Shown piece by piece: positions 40,253 through 49,818 of a stretch of 64,000 bases of DNA. The notes under the pieces were generated by a model. That model was not told the origin of the DNA. It saw only the letters and a list, made by a program, of their open reading frames with translations, and ran no database searches. Each line of letters begins with the position of its first letter. The stretch's first letter is position 1. Source of the stretch: Pseudooceanicola marinus (GTDB lineage Bacteria; Pseudomonadota; Alphaproteobacteria; Rhodobacterales; Rhodobacteraceae); contig NZ_JAIVMC010000001.1 of the NCBI RefSeq assembly GCF_020177265.1, positions 186,001-250,000 of the forward strand. The letters run 5' to 3'. Both the position numbers and the translations under genes were made by a program.

Positions 40253-41260
40253 TCAGCCGTCGAAATCGACTTCCTCGATCAGACGCAGCGCGTCGGGGCG
40301 CAAGTTCGCCAGCTCGATCAGCGGCACGTCATCGGGGGTGAAGCTGCCCCAGCTTGCCACCAGCTCGGAGGCCTCGATGCCCGGCACGATCGGGTATTCG
40401 TAGTTCTTCTCGGCATAGATCTGCTGCGCCTCGGGGGAGACGAGGAATTCCATGAAGGTCAGCGCGTTGTCGCGGTTGGGCGCGGATTGCGTCATGGCGA
40501 TGCCCGAGACGTTCACGTGGGCGCCGCCCTCCTCGAAGTGGGGGAAGACGATGCGCACGGAGTTGGCCCACTCCTGCTGCTCGGGGTCCTCCAGCATCTT
40601 GCCCATGTAGTAGGTGTTGCCCAGCGAGATGTCGCATTCCCCGGCCCAGATCGCCCGCACCTGGGCGCGGTCGTTCCCCTGCGGCTTGCGTGCAAGGTTG
40701 CTCTTCACGCCTTCCAGCCAGGTCTTCGTGGCCTCTTCGCCGTGATGGGCCAGGTAGGCCGAGACCAGGGCGACATTGTAGGCATGGGTGCCGGAACGGG
40801 TGCAGATGCGGTCATTCCACTTGGGGTCGGCCAGATCCTCATAGCTTTCCAGCTCGCCGTCAGCGACGCGCTCCTTGCTGGCATAGACGACACGGGCGCG
40901 GGTGGTCACGCCCCACCAATGGCCGTCGGGGTCGTGCAGAGCGGTTGGGATCGCCTCGCGCAGGACCTCGCTGTCGACGGCCTGGGTGACGCCGGCGTCA
41001 ACGATGGCCGACAGGCGCGCGATGTCCACGGTCAGCACCAGATCGGCAGGAGAGCGCATGCCCTCGGCCTTCAGCCGTTCCACCATGCCCTGTTCCAGGT
41101 AGGCGATGTTGACGTCGATCCCGGTTTCCTCGGTGAAGGCCTCGGCCAGGGGGGCGATCAGCTCGGGCTGACGGTAGGAATAGATGTTCAGCTCGTCCGC
41201 CATGGCGGGCACGGTCAGGGCGGCAAGGGTCACGAGGGTGGTGGTGGAACGCAGGAACAT
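40253..41260 (-). CDS. iron(III)-type ABC transporter substrate-binding protein
   Basis: 335 residues with a signal peptide (MFLRSTTTLVTLAALTVPAMAD), periplasmic. The start ELNIYSYRQPELIAPLAEAFTEETGIDVN and the later NTYYMGKMLEDPEQQEW and YAEKNYEYPIVPGI are typical of FutA/AfuA-type ferric iron binders, with a tyrosine pair in NTYY likely to bind the metal. No permease or ATPase gene is next to it, so its partner must be elsewhere. A promoter with TTGACC lies upstream in an A/T-rich stretch. Confidence 0.88.
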   Translation of the reverse strand: MFLRSTTTLVTLAALTVPAMADELNIYSYRQPELIAPLAEAFTEETGIDVNIAYLEQGMVERLKAEGMRSPADLVLTVDIARLSAIVDAGVTQAVDSEVLREAIPTALHDPDGHWWGVTTRARVVYASKERVADGELESYEDLADPKWNDRICTRSGTHAYNVALVSAYLAHHGEEATKTWLEGVKSNLARKPQGNDRAQVRAIWAGECDISLGNTYYMGKMLEDPEQQEWANSVRIVFPHFEEGGAHVNVSGIAMTQSAPNRDNALTFMEFLVSPEAQQIYAEKNYEYPIVPGIEASELVASWGSFTPDDVPLIELANLRPDALRLIEEVDFDG

Positions 41261-41296
41261 GGGCCTCTCCGGGTCGCATACTGTTGACTGCGCCCG

Positions 41297-41326
41297 GTTA
41301 TGGCGAAGGGCCTACCCGCCGGTCAA
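41297..41326 (-). promoter_or_regulatory. candidate promoter of the substrate-binding protein gene
   Basis: On the - strand TTGACC (41326-41321), 18 bp, then CATAAC (41302-41297). The A/T-rich upstream stretch ACTTATTCTTTTAAT could hold an iron-responsive operator, but no consensus is firm enough to name. Confidence 0.45.
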
Positions 41327-41360
41327 TACCCGATTAAAAGAATAAGTTTTCTGACCTGAC

Positions 41361-42197
41361 TCACTCGGCCGCCTTCGCAGCCTTCTCGGCGGCCTTGGCG
41401 GCGTCCCACAGGGCATCCATCTCCGCCAGATCGCTTTCGGTCGGGCTGCGGCCCTGGGCGGTCAGCGCATCCTCGACGGCGTTGAAACGGCGGGTGAACT
41501 TGGCGTTGGCGGCGCGCAGGGCCTCTTCGGGGTCGACACCCAGGTGGCGGCCGAGGTTTGCCATGACGAACATCAGGTCGCCGTATTCCTCCGCCACCTC
41601 GGCCTGGGTCAGCTCGTCGCGCGCCTCGACCAGCTCGGCGGCCTCCTCGGCGATCTTGTCGACCACCTCGCCAGTCTGCGGCCAGTCGAAGCCGACACGC
41701 GCGGCGCGCTTTTGCAGCTTCACCGCGCGCATCAGGGCGGGCAGCCCCATGGCCACGCCGTCGAGCACACGGGTTTCCTTCTTGGCGGCGCGTTCGGCGG
41801 CCTTGATCTTCTCCCAGTCGACGGTCTGCTGCGCCGCCGACTTGTCGCGGCTCTCATCTCCGAAGATATGGGGATGACGGAAGATCATCTTCTGGGCCAC
41901 GGTCTCCGCCACGCGGTCGAAATCGAACAGCCCTTCTTCCTCGGCCATCTGCCCGTGGAAGACCACCTGCAGCAACAGATCGCCCAGTTCTCCCTCCAGC
42001 TCATCCCAGGCGCCGCGCTGGATCGCATCGTCGACCTCATAGGCCTCCTCGATGGTGTAGGGCGCGATGGAGGCGAAGGTCTGCTCGATATCCCAGGGAC
42101 ACCCCGCGTCGGGGTCGCGCAGGCGGCGCATGATCTCGCGCAGGCGGGGCAGCCCTGCCGGAACGTCATGGATGGGATCGCGGGCTTGATCGGCCAT
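41361..42197 (-). CDS. mazG: nucleoside triphosphate pyrophosphohydrolase MazG
   Basis: 278 residues from ATG 42197 (MADQARDPIHDVPAG); the same frame is open much further upstream but antisense to the amidohydrolase gene. Two MazG repeats are seen: CPWDIEQTFASIAPYTIEEAYEVDDAI and ELGDLLLQVVFHGQMAEEEG in the N half, then EEAAELVEARDELTQAEVAEEYGDLMFVMAN in the C half, with the EExxE/ExxD metal sites. It hydrolyses abnormal NTPs and may limit stress nucleotides. Confidence 0.93.
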   Translation of the reverse strand: MADQARDPIHDVPAGLPRLREIMRRLRDPDAGCPWDIEQTFASIAPYTIEEAYEVDDAIQRGAWDELEGELGDLLLQVVFHGQMAEEEGLFDFDRVAETVAQKMIFRHPHIFGDESRDKSAAQQTVDWEKIKAAERAAKKETRVLDGVAMGLPALMRAVKLQKRAARVGFDWPQTGEVVDKIAEEAAELVEARDELTQAEVAEEYGDLMFVMANLGRHLGVDPEEALRAANAKFTRRFNAVEDALTAQGRSPTESDLAEMDALWDAAKAAEKAAKAAE

Positions 42198-42260
42198 TGC
42201 AGCGCCTCGTGCTTTGGGATTTCCTGCAACCTGACGAGTGAACCCCAAGGAGTCCAGACC

Positions 42261-43430
42261 ATGCCCGTGGTCAATCGCATCGCCGGTCTCGCCGAGGAAA
42301 TGGAAGGCTGGCGCAAGCATCTGCATACCATCCCCGAGATCGGGTTCGACTGTTTCCAGACCGCCGCCTACGTGGCCGGCAAGCTGCGCGAGTTCGGCGT
42401 GGACGAGATCCACGAAGGCATCGCCAAGACCGGCATCGTGGCGATCATCGAAGGGCGGCAGGCGGGGCCCACCATCGGGCTGCGCGCCGACATGGACGCC
42501 TTGCCGATGCAGGAGGAAACGGGGCTGGACCATGCCTCGACCCACGAGGGCGCCATGCACGCCTGCGGCCACGACGGCCATACCACCATGCTGCTGGGCG
42601 CGGCGAAATACCTGGCGGAGACGCGCAACTTCGCGGGCCGTGTCGCGCTGATCTTCCAGCCGGCGGAAGAGGACGGCGGTGGTGGGGGCCGGATGGTCGA
42701 GGCCGGCGTCATGGACCGGTTCGAGATCGCCGAGGTCTACGCGCTGCACAACGCGCCCGGCGAACCGCTGGGCCGGTTCCGCACCGCACCCGGCGCGATG
42801 ATGGCGGCGGTGGACACGATCCATATCCATATCACCGGCGTCGGCGGCCATGCGGCGAAACCCCATGTGACCCGCGATCCCATCGCCGCTGCCGTGGGTA
42901 TCTACACCGCCATCCAGACCGTGCTGTCGCGCAACCACGACCCGCTTCAGGACCTGGTGGTCTCGATCACCCAGATCCACACCGGCTCGGCTGAGAACGT
43001 GATCCCCGAAAAGGCCTATATCAACGGCACCGTGCGCACCTATGATCCAAAGGTGCAGGACATGGTCGAGGAGCGCCTGCGCGAGATCGTGGCGGGGCAG
43101 GCGGCGGCCTATGGCGTCGAGGCGGAACTGATCTACGAACGCTGGTATCCGGCGACCATCAATACGGCCGACAAGGCCGAGTTCGCCGCCCGCGTGGCCC
43201 GCGACGTGGCCGGGGAGGAGGCCGTTGTTGTCAATGATGAACGCCAGATGGGGGCCGAGGATTTCTCCTTCATGCTGAACGCCCGCCCGGGCGCCTACCT
43301 GTTCCTGGGCCAGGGCGACACCGCCCCGGTCCATCACCCGAAGTTCGATTTCAACGACGCGATCGCGCCGGTGGGGGCCAGTTTCTTTGCCCGTACCGTG
43401 GAGACCGCGCTGCCCCTGAAGGAGGCGTGA
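42261..43430 (+). CDS. M20-family amidohydrolase (hippurate hydrolase-like)
   Basis: 389 residues from ATG 42261, preceded by AAGGAG. The M20D features are GLRADMDALPMQEETG, HACGHDGHTTMLLGAA (metal ligands), FQPAEEDGGGGGRM and the C-terminal GAEDFSFML. The dimerisation lid has ITGVGGHAAKPHVTRDP. It likely removes an acyl or amide group from an amino acid derivative. Agmatinase starts one base after it, so the pair is probably co-transcribed and linked in nitrogen compound breakdown. Confidence 0.9.
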   Translation: MPVVNRIAGLAEEMEGWRKHLHTIPEIGFDCFQTAAYVAGKLREFGVDEIHEGIAKTGIVAIIEGRQAGPTIGLRADMDALPMQEETGLDHASTHEGAMHACGHDGHTTMLLGAAKYLAETRNFAGRVALIFQPAEEDGGGGGRMVEAGVMDRFEIAEVYALHNAPGEPLGRFRTAPGAMMAAVDTIHIHITGVGGHAAKPHVTRDPIAAAVGIYTAIQTVLSRNHDPLQDLVVSITQIHTGSAENVIPEKAYINGTVRTYDPKVQDMVEERLREIVAGQAAAYGVEAELIYERWYPATINTADKAEFAARVARDVAGEEAVVVNDERQMGAEDFSFMLNARPGAYLFLGQGDTAPVHHPKFDFNDAIAPVGASFFARTVETALPLKEA

Positions 43431-43431
43431 C

Positions 43432-44400
43432 ATGGCCCTCGAAGATGCCAAAACCCAGGTGGACCAGGCCTTTACCCGCGAAACCTCACGCGGTTTGAGC
43501 TATGAAAACGCCTTCGGCGGCGCGCCCAGCTTCCTGCGGCGGCGCTACACCAAGGACCTGTCGGGCTTTGACCTGGCGGTGACCGGCGTGCCCTTCGACC
43601 AGGCGGTGACCAACCGCACCGGCACGCGCCTTGGGCCCCGCGCCATCCGCGAGGCGTCGACCCTGCAACCCTACGACCCGCCCTATGGCTGGGGCTTCGA
43701 CCCGCTGGGGGAGTTCGCCATCGCCGATTACGGCGACCTGGCCTTCGACTACGCCAAGGTGGCGGAGTTTCCGGAAACCCTGACCAACCACATCCGCAGG
43801 ATCCTGGCTCAGGGCGCTGGCTCGGTCACCCTGGGGGGCGATCACTACATTTCATTCCCGATCCTGAAGGCCTATGCGGAGAAATACGGGCCGCTGTCGC
43901 TGATCCATTTCGATGCGCATAGCGATACCTGGCGCGATGACGACATGGAGCGGATCGACCACGGCACAATGTTCTACAAGGCGATCAAGCTGGGCCTTAT
44001 CGACCCCGCGCGCTCGGTCCAGGTGGGGATCCGCACGGTGAACGAGGATGGGGCGTTTGGGATGAACATCATCGACGCGCCGGAGGTGCACGAGATCGGG
44101 CCGAAAGCCGTCGCCGCCCGGGTGCGCGAGATCGTCGGCGATTACCCGGCCTACCTCAGTTTCGACATCGACTGCCTCGACCCGGCCTTCGCGCCTGGGA
44201 CCGGCACCCCGGTCTGGGGCGGGCTGAGCTCCGCTCAGGCCGCCGCGATCCTGCGCCAGATCGCCGGCGTCAACCTGATGGGCGGCGACATTGTCGAGGT
44301 CTCTCCGCCCTTCGACACCACCGGGGCCACCGCCATCGCCGGGGCCCATGTGGCGATGGAGATCATCGCGCTCTGGTGCTGGACGCGGCGCAAGGACTGA
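43432..44400 (+). CDS. speB: agmatinase/ureohydrolase
   Basis: 322-residue ureohydrolase. Manganese-binding motifs are LGGDHYISFP, HFDAHSDTW and FDIDCLDPAFAPGTGTP. The expected reaction is agmatine to putrescine plus urea, although related guanidino compounds are possible because subfamilies share the motifs. It is linked to the M20 amidohydrolase by a one-base gap. The C-terminal WCWTRRKD is short. The length matches SpeB. Confidence 0.88.
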   Translation: MALEDAKTQVDQAFTRETSRGLSYENAFGGAPSFLRRRYTKDLSGFDLAVTGVPFDQAVTNRTGTRLGPRAIREASTLQPYDPPYGWGFDPLGEFAIADYGDLAFDYAKVAEFPETLTNHIRRILAQGAGSVTLGGDHYISFPILKAYAEKYGPLSLIHFDAHSDTWRDDDMERIDHGTMFYKAIKLGLIDPARSVQVGIRTVNEDGAFGMNIIDAPEVHEIGPKAVAARVREIVGDYPAYLSFDIDCLDPAFAPGTGTPVWGGLSSAQAAAILRQIAGVNLMGGDIVEVSPPFDTTGATAIAGAHVAMEIIALWCWTRRKD

Positions 44401-44501
44401 GGCCGGGCAGGGGGCAAGGATCGGGGCATGTCCTAGCAAGGTGCGGCCCGGCACGGGCCAAGGCTTGACCAGGGCCGCGCTTTAGGGGACAGCTTCGCTC
44501 C

Positions 44502-45551
44502 ATGATTTCCGAAGACAGGCTGGCCCGTATCATCGGGCGATACGAATACATCGAGGCGCAGATGGCCGAGGGCGGGGGCGACTTCGCCGCGCTGGCCCGC
44601 GAATACGCCGAGCTGAAGCCGGTGGTGGAGGCCGTGCGCGCCTACCAGGCCCTCGAACAGGAGCTGGCCGAGGCCGAGGCGATGCTCTCGGACCCGGAGA
44701 TGCGGGCCCTGGCCGAGGAGGAACTGCCCGGCCTGCGCCAGCGCCTGCCAGAGATGGCGCAATCCCTGCGCATCGCCCTGCTGCCGCGAGATGCCGCCGA
44801 CGCCCGACCCGCCATGATCGAGATCCGCCCCGGCACGGGCGGTGACGAGGCCGCGCTCTTTGCCGGTGACCTGCTGCGCATGTACCAGCGCTATGCCGAG
44901 GCGAAGGGCTGGCGCTTCGAGATCGTCGAACAGCAGCTGACCGAGCTTGGCGGCATCAAGGAGCTGACGGCGGCTGTGCGCGGCGACGGTGTCTTCGCCC
45001 GGCTGAAGTTCGAAAGCGGCGTGCACCGGGTGCAGCGTGTGCCTACGACCGAAAGCGGCGGGCGCATCCACACCTCCGCCGCCACCGTGGCCGTGCTGCC
45101 CGAGGCGGAGGAGGTCGACATTCGCATCGACCCGAACGACATCCGCATCGATACCATGCGCGCCTCGGGCGCCGGGGGGCAGCACGTGAACACCACGGAT
45201 TCGGCCGTGCGCATCACCCACGTGCCCACGGGGATCGTCGTGACCTCTTCGGAGAAATCCCAGCACCAGAACCGCGCCATCGCCATGCAGGTGCTGCGCA
45301 ACCGCCTGTTTGACCTGCAGCGCCAGCAGGCCGCCGACGAACGCGCCGCCGACCGCAAGGCCCAGGTCGGCAGCGGCGACCGCAGCGAGCGGATCCGCAC
45401 CTATAATTTCCCCCAGGGGCGCATGACGGACCACCGCATCAACCTGACCCTCTACAAGCTGGAGCAGATCCTGCAGGGCGACCTGGACGAGGTGATCGAC
45501 GCGCTGATCGCCGATCACCAGGCCCGGCTGCTGGCGGAGGATGACGCATGA
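44502..45551 (+). CDS. prfA: peptide chain release factor 1
   Basis: 349 residues, terminating translation at UAA and UAG. The stop-codon-reading PxT motif is Pro-Thr-Thr at 181-183 ([14 protein letters not shown]), where many RF1 have PAT. The peptidyl hydrolysis motif GGQ is at 225-227 (GAGGQHVN). The rest of domain 3 ([17 protein letters not shown]) is typical. The stop overlaps the prmC start, the gene whose product methylates the GGQ glutamine. Confidence 0.96.
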   Translation: MISEDRLARIIGRYEYIEAQMAEGGGDFAALAREYAELKPVVEAVRAYQALEQELAEAEAMLSDPEMRALAEEELPGLRQRLPEMAQSLRIALLPRDAADARPAMIEIRPGTGGDEAALFAGDLLRMYQRYAEAKGWRFEIVEQQLTELGGIKELTAAVRGDGVFARLKFESGVHRVQRVPTTESGGRIHTSAATVAVLPEAEEVDIRIDPNDIRIDTMRASGAGGQHVNTTDSAVRITHVPTGIVVTSSEKSQHQNRAIAMQVLRNRLFDLQRQQAADERAADRKAQVGSGDRSERIRTYNFPQGRMTDHRINLTLYKLEQILQGDLDEVIDALIADHQARLLAEDDA

Positions 45552-46387
45552 CCGAGACACGTCTGGCTTTGGCGCAGGCGGTGGCAGACCTGCGCGCCGC
45601 CGGTATCGACTATCCGGCCCGAGACGCCCGTTGGTTGCTGGCCCACGTCCTGGGGATGACGCCGGATCGGCTGTCGATCGACATGCCTGCCGATCTGGGC
45701 GCTGCAGAGCCCGCTTTTGGCGAGGCCATCGCCCGCCGCGCCGCGCGCGAGCCGGTCAGCCACATCACCGGCAGGCGGTTCTTCTGGGGGCAGCTCTTCC
45801 ATGTCACGCCCGACGTGCTGGACCCGCGCCCGGAAACCGAGGAGCTGGTGGCCGAAGGGCTTTCCGGCCCTTTCACCCGCGTTCTGGACCTGGGCACCGG
45901 GTCGGGCTGCATCCTGCTGAGCCTGCTGGCGGAACGTGAGGCGGCGACGGGCCTGGGGGTCGATCTGTCGCCGGAGGCGCTGGCGGTGGCCGAGCGCAAC
46001 CGCACCGAGCTGGAGCTGGAAGAGCAGGCCGAGCTGGCGGTGTCGGACTGGTTTGCAGACGTCGAGGGGACGTTCGATCTGATCGTGGCGAACCCGCCCT
46101 ATATCACCGAGGCGGAGATGGCCGAGCTGGCACCCGAGGTGCGGCGCGAACCGGCCATGGCGCTGACCCCGGGGGGCGACGGGCTGTCGGCCTACAGGAT
46201 CATCGCCGCAGGCGCGGGGGCGCACCTGGCCCCCGGCGGGCGGCTGGCAGTGGAGATCGGCTGGCAGCAGGGCGAAGACGTGGCGGAAATTTTTCGCGCC
46301 GCCGGCCTTGAAGAGATCGGCATTCGCACCGATCTTGATGGCAGGGACAGGGTCGTCAGGGCCCGGGCACCACATAGCCCGGTCTAA
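45548..46387 (+). CDS. prmC: release factor glutamine methyltransferase PrmC
   Basis: 279 residues. It methylates the GGQ glutamine of release factors with SAM. The SAM motif [16 protein letters not shown] is at about 112-127, and the catalytic NPPY at 182-185 (VANPPYIT). The N-terminal helical release-factor-binding domain and PRPETEELV are present. Its start overlaps the prfA stop by 4 bp, a translationally coupled enzyme-substrate pair. Confidence 0.95.
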   Translation: MTETRLALAQAVADLRAAGIDYPARDARWLLAHVLGMTPDRLSIDMPADLGAAEPAFGEAIARRAAREPVSHITGRRFFWGQLFHVTPDVLDPRPETEELVAEGLSGPFTRVLDLGTGSGCILLSLLAEREAATGLGVDLSPEALAVAERNRTELELEEQAELAVSDWFADVEGTFDLIVANPPYITEAEMAELAPEVRREPAMALTPGGDGLSAYRIIAAGAGAHLAPGGRLAVEIGWQQGEDVAEIFRAAGLEEIGIRTDLDGRDRVVRARAPHSPV

Positions 46388-46600
46388 AGTCGCACAATCT
46401 GCGTAAAACTGTCACTTCCCCCTTGTCTTCATCATCCCGGCATGGTTAGTCGGGACTATCCGGGCCTGAGGCCGCGTCGTTTTTCCAACCGCGCCCCCCG
46501 GATGCCAAGCCAGAGAGAAGCCGCTCGCAAAGATCCGACGCAGGATGCGCCGAGACAGCGCAGCGGCACCTAGACAGAACAAGGCTGGACAGCTGACCTT

Positions 46601-47386
46601 ATGAGATCTTCGAAATCACGTTCGCGCAGCAAGTCGCGCAACCGTTCCGTCGGCAATATCGTCAACCGCGTCTTCGACTCCTCGGGGCCGGAGGGCAAGG
46701 TGCGCGGCACGCCGCAGCAGATCATCGAGAAGTACAACCAGCTGGCACGCGATGCACAGCTGGCCGGAGATCGCGTCGCGACCGAGAACTTCCAGCAGCA
46801 TGCGGAACACTACCTGCGGATGCTGGGCGAAGCCCAGAAAGAGCAGGACAACCGCCGCGAGCAGCAGGAACAGGAAAACCGTCAGCGCCAGGCCGAACGG
46901 GACCGTGAACGCGCCGCCCGCCAGGAGCAGCGCGACAACGGTGGCGACGATGGCAAGGGCGACGGGAAATCTGACGACCGCGGCCGCAAGGGGCAGGACA
47001 ACCGCGCCGACGACGGCCAGAAGGGCCAGGACGACGGCAAGGCGCAGGACGGCAAGAGCCAGGACAAGCCGCAGGCCCAGCCCGAGGCCGCCGAGGGCGA
47101 CAAGCCCGAGAAGAAGCCGCGCAGCTCGCGGTCGCGCAGCCGCAAGGGCGGTTCGGGCGACGACAACGTCGAGGCCGCGCCGAAGCCGTCCCGTGGGCGG
47201 AACGCCAAGTCCGGCAATTCCGACGACATCATCGAGATGAGCGGTGACGACAGCTCGATGCTGGTCGAAACCCCCGAGGATGCCGGCACCAAGCCCGCCC
47301 CGCGCAAGCGCAGCCCCAAGAAGCCGGCCGCCGATGCCCAGGTCGAGACGCCGAACGAAGAGGGGTCCGCCGCCGTCGAAGGCTGA
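46601..47386 (+). CDS. DUF4167 domain protein
   Basis: 261 residues. The N-terminal 85 residues hold the DUF4167 domain, starting SRSKSRNRSVGNIVNRVFDSSGPEG and including GTPQQIIEKYNQLARDAQLAGDRV and FQQHAEHYLRML. The remaining two thirds are low complexity, strongly charged (Gln, Arg, Asp, Lys) and likely disordered. The basic, repetitive composition suggests RNA or nucleic acid binding, but no function is established to my knowledge. It follows prfA-prmC after 213 bp and ends at an intrinsic terminator. Confidence 0.85.
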   Translation: MRSSKSRSRSKSRNRSVGNIVNRVFDSSGPEGKVRGTPQQIIEKYNQLARDAQLAGDRVATENFQQHAEHYLRMLGEAQKEQDNRREQQEQENRQRQAERDRERAARQEQRDNGGDDGKGDGKSDDRGRKGQDNRADDGQKGQDDGKAQDGKSQDKPQAQPEAAEGDKPEKKPRSSRSRSRKGGSGDDNVEAAPKPSRGRNAKSGNSDDIIEMSGDDSSMLVETPEDAGTKPAPRKRSPKKPAADAQVETPNEEGSAAVEG

Positions 47387-47407
47387 GCGATCCGGATTAC
47401 AGATGCA

Positions 47408-47435
47408 AAAGGGCGGTCCCGCGGGGCCGCCCTTT
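47408..47435. terminator. terminator between DUF4167 gene and rsmA
   Basis: AAAGGGCGGTCCC at 47408-47420 pairs with GGGGCCGCCCTTT at 47423-47435, with one G-T pair. It follows the + strand gene by 22 bp and faces rsmA from the other side. Confidence 0.8.
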
Positions 47436-47536
47436 CTCGTGGGGTCAGGGGATCTTGCCGGCGCGGCGCGTCCCATCTTCTCTTTGCCGAAAATATCCCC
47501 GTGCGCGCGGGGGCTGGCCCCGCCGGTCACCACCGC

Positions 47537-48379
47537 TCAGACGGCGGCGACGTTCCGGGCCAGGGCGCAGAACTGCTCCAGCGTCACGGTCTCTGCCCGG
47601 TCGGTCGGCTTGATGCCCGAGGCCAGCAGCCTGTCCTCCAGGTCAGGCGCCAGCCCCTTCAGGGCCGCACGCAGCATCTTGCGGCGCTGATTGAAGGCCT
47701 TGGCCACCACGCGCTCCAGCACCTTGGGATCGGCGGGATAGCGGGGCTCGGGCAGGGCGGTCACATGGACCACGGCCGAGGAGACCTTGGGCGGCGGGGT
47801 GAAAGCCTCGGGCGGCAGCGAAAGCGCGATGCGCGCCTCGGCCCGCCAGGACACCAGCAGCGCCAGTCGGCCATAGGCCTTGGAGCCGGGTTGCGCCACG
47901 ATGCGTTCGGCAACCTCGCGCTGGAACATCAGGGTCAGGCTCTCCCAGAAGGGTGGCCATTCCGGTGGGGTCAGCCAGCGCACCAGTAGTTCGGTGCCCA
48001 CGTTGTAGGGCAGGTTGGACGCCACGCGGATCGGCGGCGTCAGATGCTCCAGCGGGTCGATCTCCAGGGCGTCGCCCTCGATCACCTGCAGGCGGCCCGG
48101 ATACTGCGCCCCGATCTCGGCCAGGGCGGGCAGGCAACGGGCGTCCTTCTCGATCGCCAGCACCTTGCGCGCGCCCTCGGCCAGCAGGCCGCGGGTCAGG
48201 CCGCCAGGGCCGGGGCCGACCTCCAGCACGTCGCAGCCCTCAAGATCCCCGGCCTGGCGGGCGATCTTGGCGGTCAGGTTCAGATCCAGGAGAAAGTTCT
48301 GGCCCAGCGACTTTTTCGCCGCCAGGCCATGGGTCGCGATCACTTCGCGCAGGGGCGGTAGCCCGTCGATGGCAGCCAT
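47537..48379 (-). CDS. rsmA: 16S rRNA (adenine(1518)-N6/adenine(1519)-N6)-dimethyltransferase
   Basis: 280 residues (KsgA), dimethylating two adjacent adenines near the 3' end of 16S r[22 protein letters not shown] is the N-terminal signature. The SAM motif [14 protein letters not shown] and the catalytic [11 protein letters not shown] follow. The C-terminal helical domain ends with [12 protein letters not shown]. It is the last gene of the lptF-lptG-lptD-surA-rsmA run, 3 bp after surA, without pdxA between them. Confidence 0.95.
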   Translation of the reverse strand: MAAIDGLPPLREVIATHGLAAKKSLGQNFLLDLNLTAKIARQAGDLEGCDVLEVGPGPGGLTRGLLAEGARKVLAIEKDARCLPALAEIGAQYPGRLQVIEGDALEIDPLEHLTPPIRVASNLPYNVGTELLVRWLTPPEWPPFWESLTLMFQREVAERIVAQPGSKAYGRLALLVSWRAEARIALSLPPEAFTPPPKVSSAVVHVTALPEPRYPADPKVLERVVAKAFNQRRKMLRAALKGLAPDLEDRLLASGIKPTDRAETVTLEQFCALARNVAAV

Positions 48380-48382
48380 TTC

Positions 48383-49651
48383 TTACTCGACGATGCGCGC
48401 TTCGGAGCGCAGCTGAGCCAGGTAGCCCTCGGCGTAGGAGCCCAGGCGGGCGTTCTGCAGCTGGGTCCGCACGGCGTTGCGGTCGATCTCGTCCTCGTCC
48501 GGCACGCCTTCGGGGGTGCGGTTGCAGAGCATGAGCAGGACCAGGGTCTGGCCGTTGTTGCGCGTCAGCGCGGTGGACACCTCGTTGTCATCGAGCTTCG
48601 CCAGTTCCATGCCGATGTCCTGCGGGATCTCGGAGGGGGCGAGGGTCACACGCTCCAGCACCTCTTCAGGCTGGCCCTTGGCCACGCCGTAGAGGTCATC
48701 GCAGGTATCGATCTCCGCGCGGATCTTCGCGGCGGTGGACATGGCGTCCTCGGACCGGCCCCCGGCAATGTAGTAGCTGGCGTATTCGATTTCCGAGTAG
48801 CCCTGGCGGGAGGCGCTGGCCTCCTGGATGGCGCGCAGCTGGAACAGGGCCAGCGCGCCGTCGATCTCGATCGGCTGGGTGACCTGTCCGGGGCTGAGGG
48901 CCATGATCTGCGGCCGCAGGGCGGGCGGCAGGTTGGCGGCGCTCATCCAGTTGACGCGACCGCCCTGGTCCCGGCTGGGGGCGGCGGAATACTGACGCGC
49001 GGCCTGGGCGAAGGCATCGACGGTGGTGATCTGGGAAATCTGGTTGGCAACCTGCGCCGCCTGCTGCGGGTTGCGCGCGGTCGGCACGAAGATCTCGGAG
49101 ATCAGCACCTGCACGCCGCTTTCCTGGCCGCGGGTGGCGATGGCGCGGTCAATCTCTTCCTCGGTCACCGACACGCGGCTGGCGAAGAGGCCGCGCACGA
49201 CCTGGCGCCAGACCACATTGGAGGCGACGAAATCTCGGAAGGTCTGCTGCGATACGCCTTCGCCCGACAGTGCCTGGATGAACTGCGGCAGCTCCATGTT
49301 GGCGCGGCCGGCGAATTCGGTCATGCCGGCCTCGACCTCCTCCGCGTCGGCGGTCAGCCCGAAACGGTCGGCGGCGCCAGCCTTCAGGCGGTCCTCGATC
49401 AGCTGTTCGCGGGCCAGGTCCTGCGGGTTGCCCGGCGCGTTGAACACCTGCAGCATCCGTGCCCGCTGGTCCAGCTCGTAGCCGGTGATGACCTTGTCGT
49501 TGACGCGGATCACCGGGCCGAAGTTCTGGGCCTGGCCGGGCAGCACCTGGCCCAGGGTCAGGGCGAGGCCCAGCACCGCGGGACGCGCCAGGGCGCGGAC
49601 CTGCGAAAGGGCCTTGCGGAGATGCGGGCGGGTCTGTGCGGATCTGATCAT
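48383..49651 (-). CDS. surA: SurA-type periplasmic peptidyl-prolyl isomerase/chaperone
   Basis: 422 residues with an N-terminal signal region (hydrophobic LGLALTLGQVLPGQAQ). The chaperone N-domain VIRVNDKVITGYELDQRARML is followed by one parvulin-like domain (VQVLISEIFVPTARNP ... FAQAARQYSAAPSRDQGGRVNW). Further sequence to the end is a second, more degenerate domain. SurA escorts outer-membrane proteins, LptD among them, whose gene lies upstream in the same operon. Confidence 0.9.
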   Translation of the reverse strand: MIRSAQTRPHLRKALSQVRALARPAVLGLALTLGQVLPGQAQNFGPVIRVNDKVITGYELDQRARMLQVFNAPGNPQDLAREQLIEDRLKAGAADRFGLTADAEEVEAGMTEFAGRANMELPQFIQALSGEGVSQQTFRDFVASNVVWRQVVRGLFASRVSVTEEEIDRAIATRGQESGVQVLISEIFVPTARNPQQAAQVANQISQITTVDAFAQAARQYSAAPSRDQGGRVNWMSAANLPPALRPQIMALSPGQVTQPIEIDGALALFQLRAIQEASASRQGYSEIEYASYYIAGGRSEDAMSTAAKIRAEIDTCDDLYGVAKGQPEEVLERVTLAPSEIPQDIGMELAKLDDNEVSTALTRNNGQTLVLLMLCNRTPEGVPDEDEIDRNAVRTQLQNARLGSYAEGYLAQLRSEARIVE

Positions 49652-49818
49652 TGCCTCAAGTCTCTTTCTGCCCTGGCCGGGCCATCTGCCGGGACCGGCC
49701 GGGGCGCCTGCCGTGGCTGCGCTGGCCGTCTTGCCCTATCTATATCGTTTTCGCGTCTCGTCTCAATCGCTTCCTGCCCCGGACGTGCCGTTCTTCGCCT
49801 GCGTCTTTCTCCGGCGGC

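Noticed and set aside
41361-43451. 696-codon - strand frame including mazG
   Set aside because: MazG homology begins at 42197; the rest is antisense to the M20 amidohydrolase gene.
46442-46573. 43-codon frame upstream of the DUF4167 gene (MVSRDYPGLRPRRF)
   Set aside because: Arg/Pro-rich, no ribosome site, no hydrophobic or domain pattern; likely leader sequence.
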